Shown: positions 13,101 to 28,100, numbered from the stretch's first letter. The stretch is DNA of 64,000 bases from Paramacrobiotus metropolitanus (GCF_019649055.1 NW_026570235.1:1364001-1428000), one strand, 5' to 3'. Translations and numbers: made by a program. The notes: generated by a model not told the origin, from the sequence alone.

Positions 13101-15343
13101 TGGTTTTCGACTTTTCGTATTTCTGTCCCCGCCAGTTTCGAGCATTTATTTAATGTCGTGAAATGCTGACCTCACTGCAACAATTAGGTTTTCACAACTA
13201 TGCGTTCTCACAAATATATACTGGATAAAACATCTCCTTTGTTGTTTTATTTATGTCAACGGGACGCCGATCAATAGGGAAAACGCTGATATAATAGAAC
13301 TTATAATTGAGCAATTATTAGGCTCCAAAAAAAGCTGTTTGCTGCAACCGCACATTTGTCAACTGTAATTATTGACATTTACACTTTGATATTGATTTTT
13401 TGTGTCTATAATAGCCAGCAATTCGTCGTCCGTACACACGGAACGCTCTGAGCGCGTTATGTTGGCCGTAGGGTTCGTTTGATGGTGCAAATCAACAGTT
13501 CAATACAACCCAACAGTTTCCCGCCAACGATCTGCCTATATCGATTTAAACTGAAAAAAAGGACCTCTCCTTTTCCTCACCACAAACAAGCAAAGCAATC
13601 AGCACTATGGTTTATTGTCCGATATCTAAAACGTTCGTTCGCTCTTTTCTTATTTAACGGAGAGTTTTCCTTCCGCGCGCGAGAGAAGCAACGGAAACTT
13701 TTAACAATGTTTTCATTTCATAACGGTTTGGACTTTCCTTCTGCGTAGATCTCTTTCCTTTCCTTACAACTAGAAGACATAAAATGCAACCGGCCTGCCT
13801 AGTTTAATTATCAAACAATAAAATGCCCCAAGCGTCCGATAAAAAGTCTTTTACACATTTTTGATGCTTCACGGTCCTCTTGCACGTACAAAATGAGTAA
13901 AAAGAGCAATAAAAATTTGTCCTACGGATGGGCGATCAAAAAGATTGTTTTTGCACATCTCACATGAAGTACCATACTATAAAGAATCAGCCGGCTAGCA
14001 CATCCGCAATTCTTTAAAGCTGATGTATTCTTTTGAAGGAACGATCTGTCCATCATGATTTGAAAAGAATTTCGTGTCATTATATCAAAAGAGCAGAAAA
14101 ATTTGGAAAACAGCAATCGTGAGGACACTTTAATGCACCGGCAGTTCTCAAAGAATACCCTTTAACAACCTGAAGACAACCCGATTTCCTCGATTAAACT
14201 GACCACTCTCGGTGACCACAAACAAAGCGAATAATATATCATAACTATAACGCTAGATACTCCTGCACTGAAAAGAAACTGTAGAGATTGACCTTGGATA
14301 ATCAGGTATTGATCGGGTGGGAAAACCCTAAACTGTCAATACGTAATCCTTCTAATTAACGTTTGGGAATGTTAATCAGGCTCTGAGAGACAAATTCTTT
14401 TTCTTAGGGGACCGGATTAGTGATGCCTTGCATGTTATACTATGCATACGAGCAGCTGTCTCAACCAGCTCATGTGATAAATGCCAGACCTCACTCCAAA
14501 TCAACTCTCAAGATCGATGCAAAACAACAACAATACGCGATTTCTCGGCTAATCTGTCCTTTGAAAAAGTCAGCTAGACGTGATTAAAAGTCTGAATCAC
14601 TGCCGGATCTAATTCAAACATTTGAGAAATTGCTGATCCATTCTTTAACAGATGATTCATTTATTCTGACGAGTTTCAACAAAAAAAAAGTGGGAAAAAT
14701 TTATCAACGAAACTGTCAATAATTGATCTTAGGCGATAAAATAACAGACAATACGCTGCAACACATTTTTGGTAGATGGTCAAAGCTATTACACTGATGT
14801 GCCGTGTCTCTCGTTTTCTCTGCAATATTGAATAACAAAAGCAAATGCCGCCGGTCATTAATGCTACACTGAAATAATCACTGTGCACACAGGAAGCGAA
14901 ATGATTGTCGGCTAGTTACACGCAAGAAAAAATCACCCATTACCATTTTCCTTAAAGATTGACTGATGTCCGACAATGGTAGTTAACGAGTCTGTGCAAT
15001 AGTCTTTATGGCACATACAGCGCCGCTTGAATAATTACAGTCAAACATTCAAATTGCCGATTATCGTTAATGAACACCATACTGAATTTACCTCCTCCTC
15101 TGTCTCAAGAGATTCTACAGTTTCTACTATCTCAACTTAAATTTTAATAAATTGTGCACCTGCATCGACTAAAGGCAGATAAAAACATTTTGAAGTGATC
15201 TTATTAAAATTTAGACGAGTATTCAAACAGCGTTTTTCGTTCGATATCAAAAGCTTACCAGCAGCGTTTTTTATGAATAATCCAATTAACACAGCCAATA
15301 TTATGAGCATAGCAGATTTCCGGAAAATCCAACTGTTCGCCAT
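7159..15343 (-). CDS. Latrophilin/Cirl-type adhesion G-protein-coupled receptor
   Basis: Plasma-membrane adhesion GPCR. Ten coding exons on the minus strand (15343-15259, 12745-12574, 12447-12338, 11918-11436, 10729-9758, 9695-9566, 9386-8996, 8914-8639, 8551-8399, 8106-7159) join with matching phases into 1,239 residues. Order: signal peptide (1-28, hydrophobic [12 protein letters not shown]); SUEL/RBL lectin domain (about 30-122, with [24 protein letters not shown]); Thr/Ser/Pro-rich linker; HormR domain split by an intron ([10 protein letters not shown], then [14 protein letters not shown]); GAIN domain; GPS near residue 604 with [11 protein letters not shown], where cleavage at HL|T is expected; seven transmembrane segments ([21 protein letters not shown]-like [13 protein letters not shown]); and a long cytoplasmic tail ending YSEC. 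There is no olfactomedin domain, as in other invertebrate latrophilins. The start was chosen because only the exon at 15343 supplies a signal peptide with the required phase-1 donor. The intron after it is 2.5 kb. Confidence 0.93.
12746..15258. other. Large first coding intron of latrophilin
   Basis: This is the only long intron of the gene, lying between the signal-peptide exon and the lectin exons. Donor GTAAGC and acceptor CTGCAG are clear and the phases agree. I see no gene, repeat or structured RNA inside it on either strand. Its length could accommodate enhancers, but nothing specific was recognised. Confidence 0.7.
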
Positions 15344-18300
15344 GGTGTCCGTTGCAGAGCGTTAAATTCCGCTGTGTTCAGCAAGCTTTTCTTCTATGAA
15401 AGCGTCATGGGATCCGCATCATCTGCACAACAAAAAATCGCTTGTTGTAAACTTATCGCGTTGCGTGTCAAGCGCGAAAAAATGAATTAATGGTGTGTCC
15501 ACTTAAGATGCATCGACACGAATTACTAATTTCTCTCATAATAACTTGACACAGATAAAGTGTTGAATAATGACGGTAATAAATCGATTATCAATAACGT
15601 CGACAAAAACGCACACTGCCGTGGTGGAAAGCATAAACACCAATGCCGTAAAATGTACAGATACAACATATTCGGTGACCGGTATCATTTGGCGGCATAA
15701 GTTACTGTGTGAAACCAATTTGGTCAGCGTAGTCGAGCAAACATGCCGTAACATCATCGATCATCGAGATCACCTAATACCAACAAAAACAAACACATGT
15801 TTTCCCACTCTGAACAGCAGTTTATATTTGCATGTTAGAGGAGAATTCGCTGTATTTTTAATATCACAGCTTATATGGGTTTAAACTGCTTGTTGAAGGA
15901 AGTTTTGTACTGGCTAAACTAAATACACGCAGCGCAGGACATGGTCATTTATAAACTGCACTATTCGGCCACCGAGGAAAAAACTGCACCTTGCGAAATT
16001 CTAACCTTGTTAGATTAGGGATGTCTCTAACCGCAATGAAAAACTAAAATCTCATTTTCCATCGACATAAAGCTAATGGAAAGACATCGACATACTCTAT
16101 TTAAGCATGGCGGCAAGGTTGTGGACTGGAACATATTACTTGTTAATTCTATACAGAATGATGTGGGTATGCCGACGAAATCGGCCAGTAACGCGTATAT
16201 GATGCTGTCCACCACCCCTTGAACGTCTCAACATGGTCTTTTCTCAACTTTTGTTTCTTCCAAAAGAATCTTCAGAAGGTTTGCGCTCTCAACCCATCCC
16301 TACCGATATTCAGTGCAGTTCAAAAGGGAAAAGCGATAAAAGAATAACTTAACTCGTCTTCAGACATCGATTGTCTTCAAGATCTCCACCAGATTATTCT
16401 CTTCCATTCTGCATTGGATTCTCACTAAAGTAACCTGCCGAGCAATAGGGGAAATATTATAATAAAACAAAGAAAACTCCAGCAGATATTTGCCCAAGTT
16501 GATTGCACTCCTTACTGACAACCGAGTCCATCCACCAGTGCCGGTGGATTGTCAAGTTTAACACCTGCATTTTCTTTTTTAATGGGCTTCTAATCAGCCA
16601 AAACCATAAACCCAGCATCAAGCCGCAGCCGCTTTACGAGCGGCTCTAAAGTTATGTTTTGACCGTTAAACATGGTTAGTAAACGATTGTTAAGTATTGC
16701 AGATTGCTTGGCTTATCAGGCAAACAGCCAGTTTTACCGGATGGATCAAGATAAACCATAGAGAAAAGAGTGAAATGTGTGGATATAAGGGAAGAAAACT
16801 TGTTTTGCTTGCGTCAAAGACAGAGAAATTGCCGGTCTATCGAGGGAAATTTTTGTTTGGATATGTACACCTGTAATCCTTCGGACAGTGCCCTGTACAG
16901 GCCGCGTCTGGCTGATTATTATGCTGGCTGTAGTGTGCGAGTATGATCGAAATGATCAACTTTCCACCCCTTCCCCAAACTTCAACATGCGCACACACAG
17001 GAAAGGGCAAATGCACAATAAACATAAATGTCCGTTCTTCCATCTACCAGCGAAAGGCTCTTATAACGGAACAGCTATGGGTCAGAAAGGGTTCTAGCTG
17101 CTCCATCGACAAATATAAATGTTAGATCATGTTTACTTTAGGCCCTGAATGCCTTTGAGGCGATAAATTTGATCCTGCATCCCATTACCATGTGTTAAGC
17201 TGACCCGCTGATGGCGATACGATAGACTGACCACCGTCCAACGTGCACATAGTTCTTTTAACGAGTGTCAGGGCAAATCGACATTTCTGGGTTTTATTGT
17301 TTCACCAACACTGAACGACTCCAAGTGCCATTATCTTTCTAGTTAAAGGAAAGTCTTTGTTTCAGCCGCAAGTTTATTTTGTTTCCATTTAATCGCGATA
17401 AGTCCCATACAGCAAAGGGCATGCGAACGGTAGATAAAGAACGAACAATAATTAGCAGTATCATCTTAATTACGTACGTCGGCCAGTATCATTTGCAATT
17501 CGCGCGCGGCAGATCATTTGATCCAAATAAACTAGAAAACGGTCAACCGGAAACAGGTCCATGCAGTTTACCTTCGAATCGCCAGAAAGGTTAAATTTGA
17601 GAAAATGCTAATACCGCGGGAAATATTTTCGAAATAAGTAATCAATCAATTCTTAATTTCCAACATTTAACATTTATCTAACCACGAAGGCGAAATTATT
17701 AGCCACCAAGATGAAAAGGTGCGTGCGCTGAATTAAAGAAAACTTCAATTCTATAAGGAAAGGGTTTAATGACATTAATTCGCTTGTGCATGCTAAGCCA
17801 TGCTTGCAGTTTGAGACGTTGCAAGCTGCAACATAACAAAAAGAAATAAACAATCCTAAATGAGGAATATTTTATTGCTTTTCAAGGTGCCTGGCGGGTT
17901 TGGTGAGCGAGCAAGTCAAGCATTACAAATTACGGCCAATTACGAAGACCATAAAGCATCGAGCAAGCGAACACCGTCACGTAACACAGACCCGTATCAT
18001 CATGGAGCTCCTTCCAGTCAAATAGCCACTGACTCGTAACCAATTCTGCTTTCAAAGCATGTAGCGAATAACTGACCCTAAAATTCTATCGCGTATTACA
18101 TTGACAAATTTTTACGGCTTTGGTTTTTCAGCTATCTGGTAGGAATAAGAACGATTCTGTAAAGCATATTGATACACTATGGAATTAGCAGGTCACTACT
18201 GACAAACCAATTAGCTTTCCAAAGCATGAATTATTTTTGCACTCTGCGCATGCACCATTTCCTCTGCAACGACGATCCTTCATAGCTGACAATTAACATT

Positions 18301-19527
18301 CGAAACTTTAAGGTGCTTATATCGATACTGCTTATAATCATGAGAAGAATTTTAAAAAAAATTGTCACTTCTGTACTGGTGAGCCGCTGCAAAAGCCAAA
18401 AATAAATTTTTAGAAAGTCCACCAATCGGCGACTACCCAAAACGAACACATACTGTTTAATGTAGGTTTCTTTAATTTAAAGGACATAAGTGGAGTATGG
18501 GTTCAGAATCCTGCAAGCAGTTTTCAGTTTATCCTTTGTCCAGACATATTAAGTACTGACAGGTTTAAGAGTCTACAACGGTCGAAAGCGCACTGGACTG
18601 TGTGCACCTTCTTTGAAGTTTCGATCAGATTGGGCCTACTTATGCCCATTTTCTCATGTACCGCAAGTCCAGCCAAAGTCAGCGCGGTCGCACAATCATC
18701 CTAAACAATACGGGTTGTCCATCTTATCACCACGGCGCCATTAGACATAATTGACCAGTTCTGTTAAATTTCAGCCAAGCATCATGCCACAAAATGCGCC
18801 CATGCCAGAAGACCATTTTCTCAACAGTGGAAAAATGCTTAGTATGCAAATATACAACACATTCATAAGTTCTATAAACTCTTACATAGTTAGGTGAAAG
18901 TTTAAAAAGCGTTCAACAGCAGCTATTCGGACTTGGAGTCAACAAAAATCGAGCACTGGGCCAGTGGCAACGAGCATGATAGAGAGGTGAAGATGCTCAA
19001 GAGCCTCTGTTGGAGCGGCTCTACAATTAGTCAGATCCTCCTGACTGTGTAAGTTGAAAACCTTTCAAGTCCTCAATACTATGTCAAATATTTTGCGCAT
19101 TGCAAACATTTACAAATATTATCACATCTCGGACAGTCAAGTCAGTCAAAACAAGACCGTAGCAGCACCGGAAATGGCCGAGATGCGGTGAAAGCTTCCG
19201 ATTCCGATTTCAAAATTGAAGTACAAAAGTGTTAATTTGATGCAGTGCAATTAACAACACGCTCATAAGTTGCAGTACTCAATGAATACTTAGAATAAAA
19301 AAAATAACTACTTTTTTCGTACAATATTATTAGAGTTAGAGTTTCTGAGGTAAAACCGTAAAATGTATTTAACCTGGCAAACGTTTTGTGCTCAGCATCA
19401 AGACAACTTCCGGTAAAATCGCAGGTCTGAACCGTATCACTTTCTGCCACTTTGTGAATACAAATATAGCACAGTGTAAGCACATTTTCCCAGTTATTCT
19501 TAGCATGCTGGAGCCTTTGAGAACAGA
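15344..19527. other. Non-coding upstream region of latrophilin
   Basis: The 5' UTR and promoter of the minus-strand latrophilin gene should lie here, but no TATA box, initiator or upstream exon could be fixed. Open frames are 60-104 codons, mutually overlapping and without recognisable motifs, so none is called. Confidence 0.5.
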
Positions 19528-22372
19528 AAACTCTTTTCATATCGTACACCAAAAATATTTTTACTGATAAATAAACATTAGAAATGAAGTTTAGGGTAGA
19601 GAGGAGAACCAAACCGTATTTCCATACAGCCAGTAAGCGAAGAAATCATGCCATACAATACCAATATGGCCGGTCCGATCGAATATTAAAGCCACCGGTC
19701 AATAAAGATTTTCGATCAGATTTCAAAATCAGTTAGAAACAGAATGCAGAATCATTCCTCTCGCCACGACTATCAAATTACTTTCTATAAAATAGTTCGT
19801 ATTGTGTACTCCGTGGAAGCTTTGTGTGTTTGCAAATATGACACAATCACTCTACTTTATTTTCATACTATATTAAGGAAAAGCATAGCTTTATACAACT
19901 ACAGTACAATATTTAATCTTACCGGTTCCCAAATCATCGAATTTCTGTTCAACGTAACAAATTACCCCACAGAATTAAATCAAACTGTCTTGGTGTATAC
20001 CCTGCTAAACAAATCTCTATAGAAGTACAGATGGTGTGCAATAACTTGAAAAAATCGTGAAACCAATTTACGTTCTGCAACCAATTTACGTTCTTTCAAA
20101 CGAAAATCGAGAAACGAAGATACTTCTACAACAGTACACGTTATTTAAAGCTAGTAACTATCCTGCGCACGATCTGATCGGATGAGTTATTAGAAGATGC
20201 TGCCAAAATTATTACTATTTCGTAGAGTATTACGGATTCTGAATTTTGTATACCACGAAGTTATAGTTGTCCCTCACAGGAATTGTAAATCTTACCACAT
20301 ATCATAATCCACACCGCGTAGCCATTGTCCGAAAAACTGCGTGCACATTAATATCCATAACGATCCATTAGTCTCTATGCAGTCAAGGGAAGATTTTCTT
20401 AATCCATGTTATTTACAACAATATTTAGGTTTTTGTAAATAAGCCCGTTATACAATTGTCAGGAAAGGAAATTGCGAAGGTAATAATTTAGCGATCAGTT
20501 CCTAGCCAAGATGCTAGCTAATACAAGTTCCAGCACGCATTGGTAGACTGAGTGGGGATAAACGTTAACGCAAACGTGATGTAGTGTGAATACTATGAAA
20601 CCCCAATAAGCGAATGAAGCAGAGGCGGAGTACTGAATCAACGACGACCAATCATAACTGAGCATGTTACCGCCAGTCTTGACCGGCGTCCGGTAAGCAA
20701 TGGTGGACGCAAGGGGAAGCTACCGATGACTCATTATCCTTCCACTAGTTAGCGGCATTCACGTCGTATGTATGCAGTGTGGTATGCAGTGTGGGAAATG
20801 GTAATTTTGGGTTTTTTAGAATTACTTTGTAGCAATAATTACACTTCATAGTCAAGCTACTCTGTATATGCAGAGCTTTTATGCTATAGTATAAATTTTT
20901 TGGAACGACACAGTGAGCTATGAATTTTTATCTTCTAAGAGCAGTGTAAGAATAGAATAGGTGGTACATAATAGATATATACAATAGTACATGCTTATTA
21001 CCGAATGCAACTTCTGGACAGCCGAAGCAGACGTGTAGTGACCACACATTCAATAAAGCGACAGGGGGTAATGTTCTGTTGCCTGTAATAATCACAGCGG
21101 TGCGCGAATGTGTTTCCCCGATCGACTACATATTTGCGGGGGACTGATGGCTAGGTGGATATTCTTGTGGCATGCCATTTTGATTCCTTAACCAGCCGCG
21201 TCTTGCAGATTAAAGATACCGGTTGGAAAAGCTAAGACCGCAGACAATCTAACACCGATCGACGCAACAACTGACCTTCGTCTGAGTAATGTAACTTTAG
21301 CAAATAAACACGACCCAGATTCCGGTAATTCCTCGTTAAGTCTTGTGCGCATTTTCGATTTCTTTTCAATAAAAGCCAAATCTACTAGATGGGGAGAGCT
21401 CTAACAGCATGCCAAAAGGCACACAGTGCTGTGAATCATTTTGTTGACAATCGGAACAATAGAGTTGACTAAATTGGATGCAATAATGTTACGATCAGGG
21501 GCTGTAATTAAACGGAGAGCGGCAGGTGCATCCTGCTCGAATGGCAGCCAATTTTGTAGCAGTTTTCTGACAGCACTACTAATTAAGACTTTATAATTAA
21601 GCTTCCCAGTGGCCGCCATGCTAACTATCGACATGCTCCTGCATGTTTACGCTCTCCCAAACCGCTTGTGTTCTGGAGGATAATGCGATTCACAATACGA
21701 GATATTTAGATGTTAAGCCAGAAATAGCTATTTGCACCCTAAAGCGATGTATGGAGCGATTATCACAGCCTGAGCCGAAGCAGTTGTTGTGTACAGGAGG
21801 CAGCAATTTCCCAGTTTATGCCGATATATGCAATCTAATGGTCTTGTCTGCAAATTGCCTACTTGCTGCAACAGTTGCAAATTACTGCAATGCAGATGGC
21901 GACCTTTCCCATTTGCCGCAAAATTATGCGAAATAAAAACTCCTGTACGTACGTACGCTGACTACGCATACAGCAAAGTCACAAAATTTCTTGGTCAGTA
22001 TTATTCTGTTTTCCTGGTCATTAAGACTGGTAAATCACTAAAATCACAGGCTAAACTTATTTGGAATCGCACTAACTGAATTTCCGTAACAAGTGGAGCG
22101 TAACTGATACGGCTGCCAGTCTTCACTACTTATGCACGCTTCCTGCTTGTACGATAATTAAGAGGCCACATCTCCTGATATTCTCTTTGGGCCGATATTA
22201 ATCCATATGGGAATGTATGTAAATGCATTTCATTATCAAACTCATCATTTCCAAGTGATTATTATGAACAAAACCATAGAGGTCCGTTGCACACTTCAAT
22301 TTCGCGCGACCATACCGCTCTTCCCAGCGCACACGCCTACTCTGCCTGGGCAATTTAAATGATTTATCAAAC
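19528..22372 (+). repeat. Tandem direct duplication, copy 1 (about 2.85 kb)
   Basis: The sequence starting AAACTCTTTTCATATCG at 19528 reappears almost unchanged at 22373. The two copies run collinearly to their ends (GATTTATC at 22361-22368 and 25161-25168). Differences are scattered substitutions and short indels; for example a segment of roughly 20 bases near 20407-20430 is absent from copy 2. A 92-codon frame at 19744-20022 recurs in copy 2 with three differences, all amino-acid changing, which argues against it being a conserved gene. Confidence 0.92.
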
Positions 22373-25168
22373 AAACTCTTTTCATATCGTACACCAAAAA
22401 TATTTTTACTGATAAATAAACATTAGAAATGAAGTTTAGGGTAGAGAGGAGAACCAAACCGTATTTCCATACAGCCAGTAAGCGAAGAAATCATGCCATA
22501 CAATACCAATATGGCCGGTCCGATCGAATATTAAAGCCACCGGTCAATAAAGATTTTCGATCAGATTTCAAAATCAGTTAGAAACAGAATGCAGAATCAT
22601 TCCTCTCGCCACGACTATCAAATTACTTTCTATAAAATAGTTCGTATTGTGTACTCCGTGGAAGCTTTGTGTGTTTGCAAATACGACACAATCACTCTAC
22701 TTTATTTTCATACTATATTAAGGAAAAGCATAGCTTTATACAACTACAGTACAATATTTAATCTTACCGGTTCCCAAATCATCGAATTTCTGTTCAACGC
22801 AACAAATTACCCCACAGAATTAAATCAAACTTTCTTGGTGTATACCGTGCTAAACAAATCTCTATAGAAGTACAGATGGTGTGCAATAACTTAAAAAAAT
22901 CGTGAAACCAATTTACGTTCTGCAACCATTTTACGTTCTGTCAAACGAAACGAAGATACTTCTACAACAGTACACGTTATTTAAAGCTAGTAACTAGCGC
23001 TCGATCTGATCGGATGAGTTATTAGAAGATGTTGCCAAAATTATTACTATTCCGTAGAGTATTACGGATTTTGAATTTTGTATACCACGAAGTTACAGTT
23101 GTCCCTCACAGGAATTGTAAATCTTACCACATATCATAATCCACACCGCGTAGCCATTGTCCGAAAACTGCGTGCACATTAATATCCATAACGATCCATT
23201 AGTCTCTATGCAGTCAAGGGAAGATTTTCTTAATCCATGGTTTTTGTAAATACGCCCGTTTTACAATTGTCAGGAAAGGAAATTGCGAAGGTAATAATTT
23301 AGCTATCAGTTCCTAGCCAAGATGCTAGCTAATACAAGTTCCAGCACGCATTGGTAGACTGAGTGGGGATAAAGTATAAACGTTAGCGCAAACGTGATGT
23401 AGTGTGAAAGCCCAATAAGCGAATGAAGCAGAGGCGGAGTATTGAATCAACGACGACCAATCATAGCTGAGCGTGTTACCGCCAGTCTTGACCGGCGTCC
23501 GGTAAGCAATGGTGGACGCAAGGGGAAGCTACCAATGACTCATTATCCTTCCACTAGTTAGCCGCATTCACGTCGTATGTATGCAGTGTGGGAAATGGTA
23601 ATTTTTGGTTTTTATAATTACTTTGTAGCAATAATTATACTTCATAGTCAAACTATATACAGAGCTTTTATGCTACAGTATAAATTTTTTGGAACGACAC
23701 AGTGAGCTATGAATTTTTATCTTCTAACCAGTGAGCGCACTGTAAGGTGGTATATAATAGATATATACAATATGTACATGCTTATTACCGAATGCAACTT
23801 CTGGACAGCCGAAGCAGACTTGTAGTGACCACACATTCAATAAAGCGACAGGGGGTAATGTTCTGTTGCCTGTAATAATCACAGCGGTGCGCGAATGTGT
23901 TTCCCCGATCGACTACATATTTGCGGGGGACTGATGGCTAGGTGGATATTCTTGTGGCATGCCATTTTGATTCCTTAACCAGCCGCGTCTTGCAGATTAA
24001 AGATACCGGTTGGAAAAGCTAAGACCGCAGACAATCTAACACCGATCGACACGCAACAACTGACCTTCGTCTGAGTAATGTAACTTTAGCAAATAAACAC
24101 GACCCAGATTCCGGTAATTCCTCGTTAAGTCTTGTGCGCATTTTCGATTTCTTATCAATAAAAGCCAAATCTACTAGATGGGGAGAGCTCTAACAGCATG
24201 CCAAAAGGCACACAGTGCTGTGAATCATTTTGTTGACAATCGGAACAATAGAGTTGACTAAATTGGATGCAATAATGTTACGATCGGGGCTGTAATTAAA
24301 CGGAGAGCGGCAGGTGCATCCTGCTCGAATGGCAGCCAATTTTGTAGCAGTTTTCTGACAGCACTACTAATTAAGACTTTATAATTAAGCTTCCCAGTGG
24401 CCGCCATGCTAACTATCGACATGCTCCTGCATGTTTACGCTCTCCCAAACCGCTTGTGTTCTGGAGGGAATAATGCGATTCACAATACGAGATATTTAGA
24501 TGTTAAGCCAGAAATAGCTATTTGCACCCTAAAGCGATGTATGGAGCGATTATCACAGCCTGAGCCGAAGCAGTTGTTGTGTACAGGAGGCAGCAATTTC
24601 CCAGTTTATGCCGATATATGCAATCTAATGGTCTTGTCTGCAAATTGCCTACTTGCTGTAATAGTTGCAAATTACTGCAATGCAGATGGCGACCTTTCCC
24701 ATTTGCCGCAAAATTATGCGAAATACAAAAACTGTACAATACGTACGTACGCTGACTACGCATACAGCAAAGTCACAAAATTTCTTGGTCAGTATTATTC
24801 TGTTTTTCCTGATCCGCATTAAGACTGGTAAATCACTAAAATCACAGGCTAAACTTATTTGGAATCGCACTAACTGAATTTCCGTAACAAGTGGAGCGTA
24901 ACTGATACGGCTGCCAGTCTTCACTACTTATGCACGCTTCCTGCTTGTACGATAATTAAGAGGCCACATCTCCTGATATTCTCTTTGGGCCGATATTAAT
25001 CCATATGGGAATGTATGTAAATGCATTTCATTATCAAACTCATCATTTCCAAGTGATTATTATGAACAAAACCATAGAGGTCCGTTGCACACTTCAATTT
25101 CGCGCGCGACCATACCGCTCTTCCCAGCGCACACGCCTACTCTGCCTGGGCAATTTAAATGATTTATC
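22373..25168 (+). repeat. Tandem direct duplication, copy 2 (about 2.80 kb)
   Basis: This is the head-to-tail second copy, about 50 bases shorter than copy 1 through small deletions; the offset between copies falls from 2,845 to 2,798 bases along its length. The junction at 22369-22376 is only a few bases of AAAC, suggesting microhomology or slippage. The 141-codon frame at 24397-24822 is disrupted differently in copy 1, so it is not supported as a gene. Uncollapsed allelic sequence is an alternative to a true duplication. Confidence 0.9.
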
Positions 25169-28100
25169 CAAGCAGCGGGCCGTTCCTTTGTTAATGCGTA
25201 TTCTGTCCCGTTTCACCTATTCGGCATTCCTACTTATTATCTCACAGAAAGCTGTTATGTGCTCGTAACTGAAAACTTCAACTTATGGGCCATTATGTCA
25301 TAAAGTTATGCCAAATTAAAGTTGAACCAGCATGACGACGACGTTGTCTTGGGAGCTGGGACAGAGGATTTGGCTTTTAGATTATGTACGCGGCGCTGTG
25401 GCTGCGGGCTAGCCGTTGTCCACCTTTTGAAAGGCGGCCAGCGCGCTGTGCGCTATAGCGGCTAACAGGTTCGGCGCACCGAAGCTTACCAAATGACTGA
25501 TTCAACTAGACATTAGGCAGCAACTAATTTGTGTTTTCATGCCTTGTCAAAGTCTATAATTTGCCATGGAAACCTTGCCGAGTGAGCTTGCAACTACTCA
25601 TTGGATTCGCCATAAGAAGGTGGCAGATTTGGCCGGTAAACTTTCCCTTGAGCATATGCTCCGATAGGCTGTGCAGGAAAGGGACGGAACGTTTCTATCT
25701 GATCATGTTAAAATCAGAATTGTCCGCGCCAACCGTCTGTTCGCCGAAGGAACACTACCACAGTCTTAACAGTCTTTCTGCCTTCTGGCGAGCGGTCAGA
25801 TTTTACGATCGGTCATAATTTATCAAAACTGCCCCCACATTACAAAGTACGCGGCGCTTAAAAGCTGTGCTGTGCATGACGCGGTCACACGGGCCGGTAA
25901 AGTAATAATGATGCGGTCGTATAACTCTTGTGCCATATATATATGATCGATTCGGAAACATTGGAAAATGAATATGTTGCATCGGGGTGCATCACTCTTT
26001 GCACGACAAAGAACCCATCACTATAACGTAAACAAAGCTTTTTAGCCGCCTAACCCACTTCCATAACATGAATATTTAAATTTTTAAACTTTTCTACATG
26101 CGAAAAATAATGACAAGTTGCTCTGGCCGGAGATGATCGAGCAGACAAAAGGGCACGGAGTGTACACTCAGTACACTGTGTACGATTCGTTTGCAGCGCG
26201 CTGCCGTCTGCACTGACCGCACATAACCACACCCTGGAGGTAGAGTGAGAACAGTGTACGCGCCGTCCGTGGTCGGAGATATCCTGTAATTACCAATTGT
26301 TTAACCTGGATTAATTATCGATCCTTTTCACCGGTCTGCTCAGGCTGAAAAGTCGCCATTTGTGCGCCATTCATACAGTAAAGGGAAATATCGGCGACAC
26401 ATCCGGTTGATTTGCGCGCTTGGCCTACTAATTAAATGCCTAGTTATTAGCGCTGCAGCGAATCTATTGTGTTGTGCTGAACGAAAATGCTTTTATCCGT
26501 ACTGATTCACCGCTGGCGCAAAAGGAAGTCTGGCCGTATCATTCACATTTTCCTCCCAAACAGCATTAACGGAAAATAATAGTAAAGATGCACAATCACG
26601 CTTGACCAAATTGCGCGTTAGTAGGTGAACTATTTGACAGATGGATCCTGAAACCGAGCCTTTTAACGTATTACAAAAACCGTTTGACGGATTGCGCACA
26701 CCGGAAAAAAAGAGAAATATGCTCGTTTTCACCTGCTTTATGATTGGTTTTCCGCTGTATGATTTTGATCCAATGAACTCGGCTTTTACCGTACAAAAAA
26801 AGTTTAAGTATGAAAAAATTCTCTTGCTGAGCAGAGAAAATGAACAAGGCTCAACAAGCTAATAAGCTTCTTAAGAAATTTATGTGACTTTTTGCGCTGG
26901 GCGTTTCCGCATCACGTAAACCTTGGGAACCAGCTAATTCTGGGTAGAGATATCAGTTTTGGAACAGTAGTTAGTTTTACCCGGAAAACGGCAGATTCTG
27001 CAATTACGTTCCGGTAAGCTTTCAGACACAAATCATAATATTATATGAACGTCGGTAGCTATTGCCGCTGATAAGTTAATACTCATAATTCAGGCAAAAC
27101 CTGTTGTATCCGCATATTAAGCAGACATACATCAATAAAACAGTAATCTCAATTGCATTTGAGCTGGACAACACATCTTCACAAAGCTGTTAGACAAGAT
27201 TTGATCGGATGATTCGAACAACCGAAAAGAGAATGCATCATTCGAGTCCTGCCGTGAGTGCTTCACTCTCTCTCGTCTATCTTGCGCGGATGTATGCATT
27301 TGTCCAGTTTCTTTCCGATGCAGGCTTTCTCTATGCACCTTTTGTCAGTTATGTTCCACTGGCAAATATTGAAGTGTTTCCAATGTACCAAAGCAATATA
27401 AAGCGCCCAAAGGGATTTCGTCAAGGATAACTGATGGTTATGAGTGTCTGTATGACAGTCATAAGAAGATTTTAAAATGCAAAGCACAATCATCTATCCG
27501 CGGCGCAACGAGGAGGAGATTTGCAAGCCCCCAGCGCAGCCGCGGCGCAAGTTGTCTCTCGCTGGCTGGACATAACACAAAACCACGCAGTGGTGGTGTG
27601 AGATGTGCGGATCACGCGTTACTACTTGAGAAAAGGGACAGTTTGTATTGACCCGACAGGCTGTCTAGTGGGCAGCGCGCCGGATGGATTTTCAAATTTG
27701 ATCCGCGCGCGAGTCTCCCTCTTGTGTTTAAATTCCTCCCTTTCTACGCCGTATGGATGATACGACATAAGACACAAATTTTCCTTTGAACGTCTTAGAA
27801 ATGCTATTACAATTCAGCCTCTTGTGTGCGATTCAAATATCCGTTCGTGATCTAGAAAATTTGTTTTGTTGTTGAAAGTGCCCCTAATGAGCAGTCTCGT
27901 AATGAAGTGTCAGGATTGGCACTAGAATGTCCGCTGTTACTTGGGTGGCAGTGTCTCCCCGACGTTCGTTTACTGACGAATTTTCGGTTAATTTAACTAC
28001 CGCGTGCAAACCGTACTAAATTTAATGCGGATCATATTACTTTGATCTAGGATGCTACGGCTGTGTCCATCACAACGTTGAACATGAGACGAAAATGTTT

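Noticed and set aside
24397-24822. 141-codon frame in copy 2 of the tandem duplication
   Set aside because: The same frame is broken by small indels in copy 1, so there is no sign of selection to keep it.
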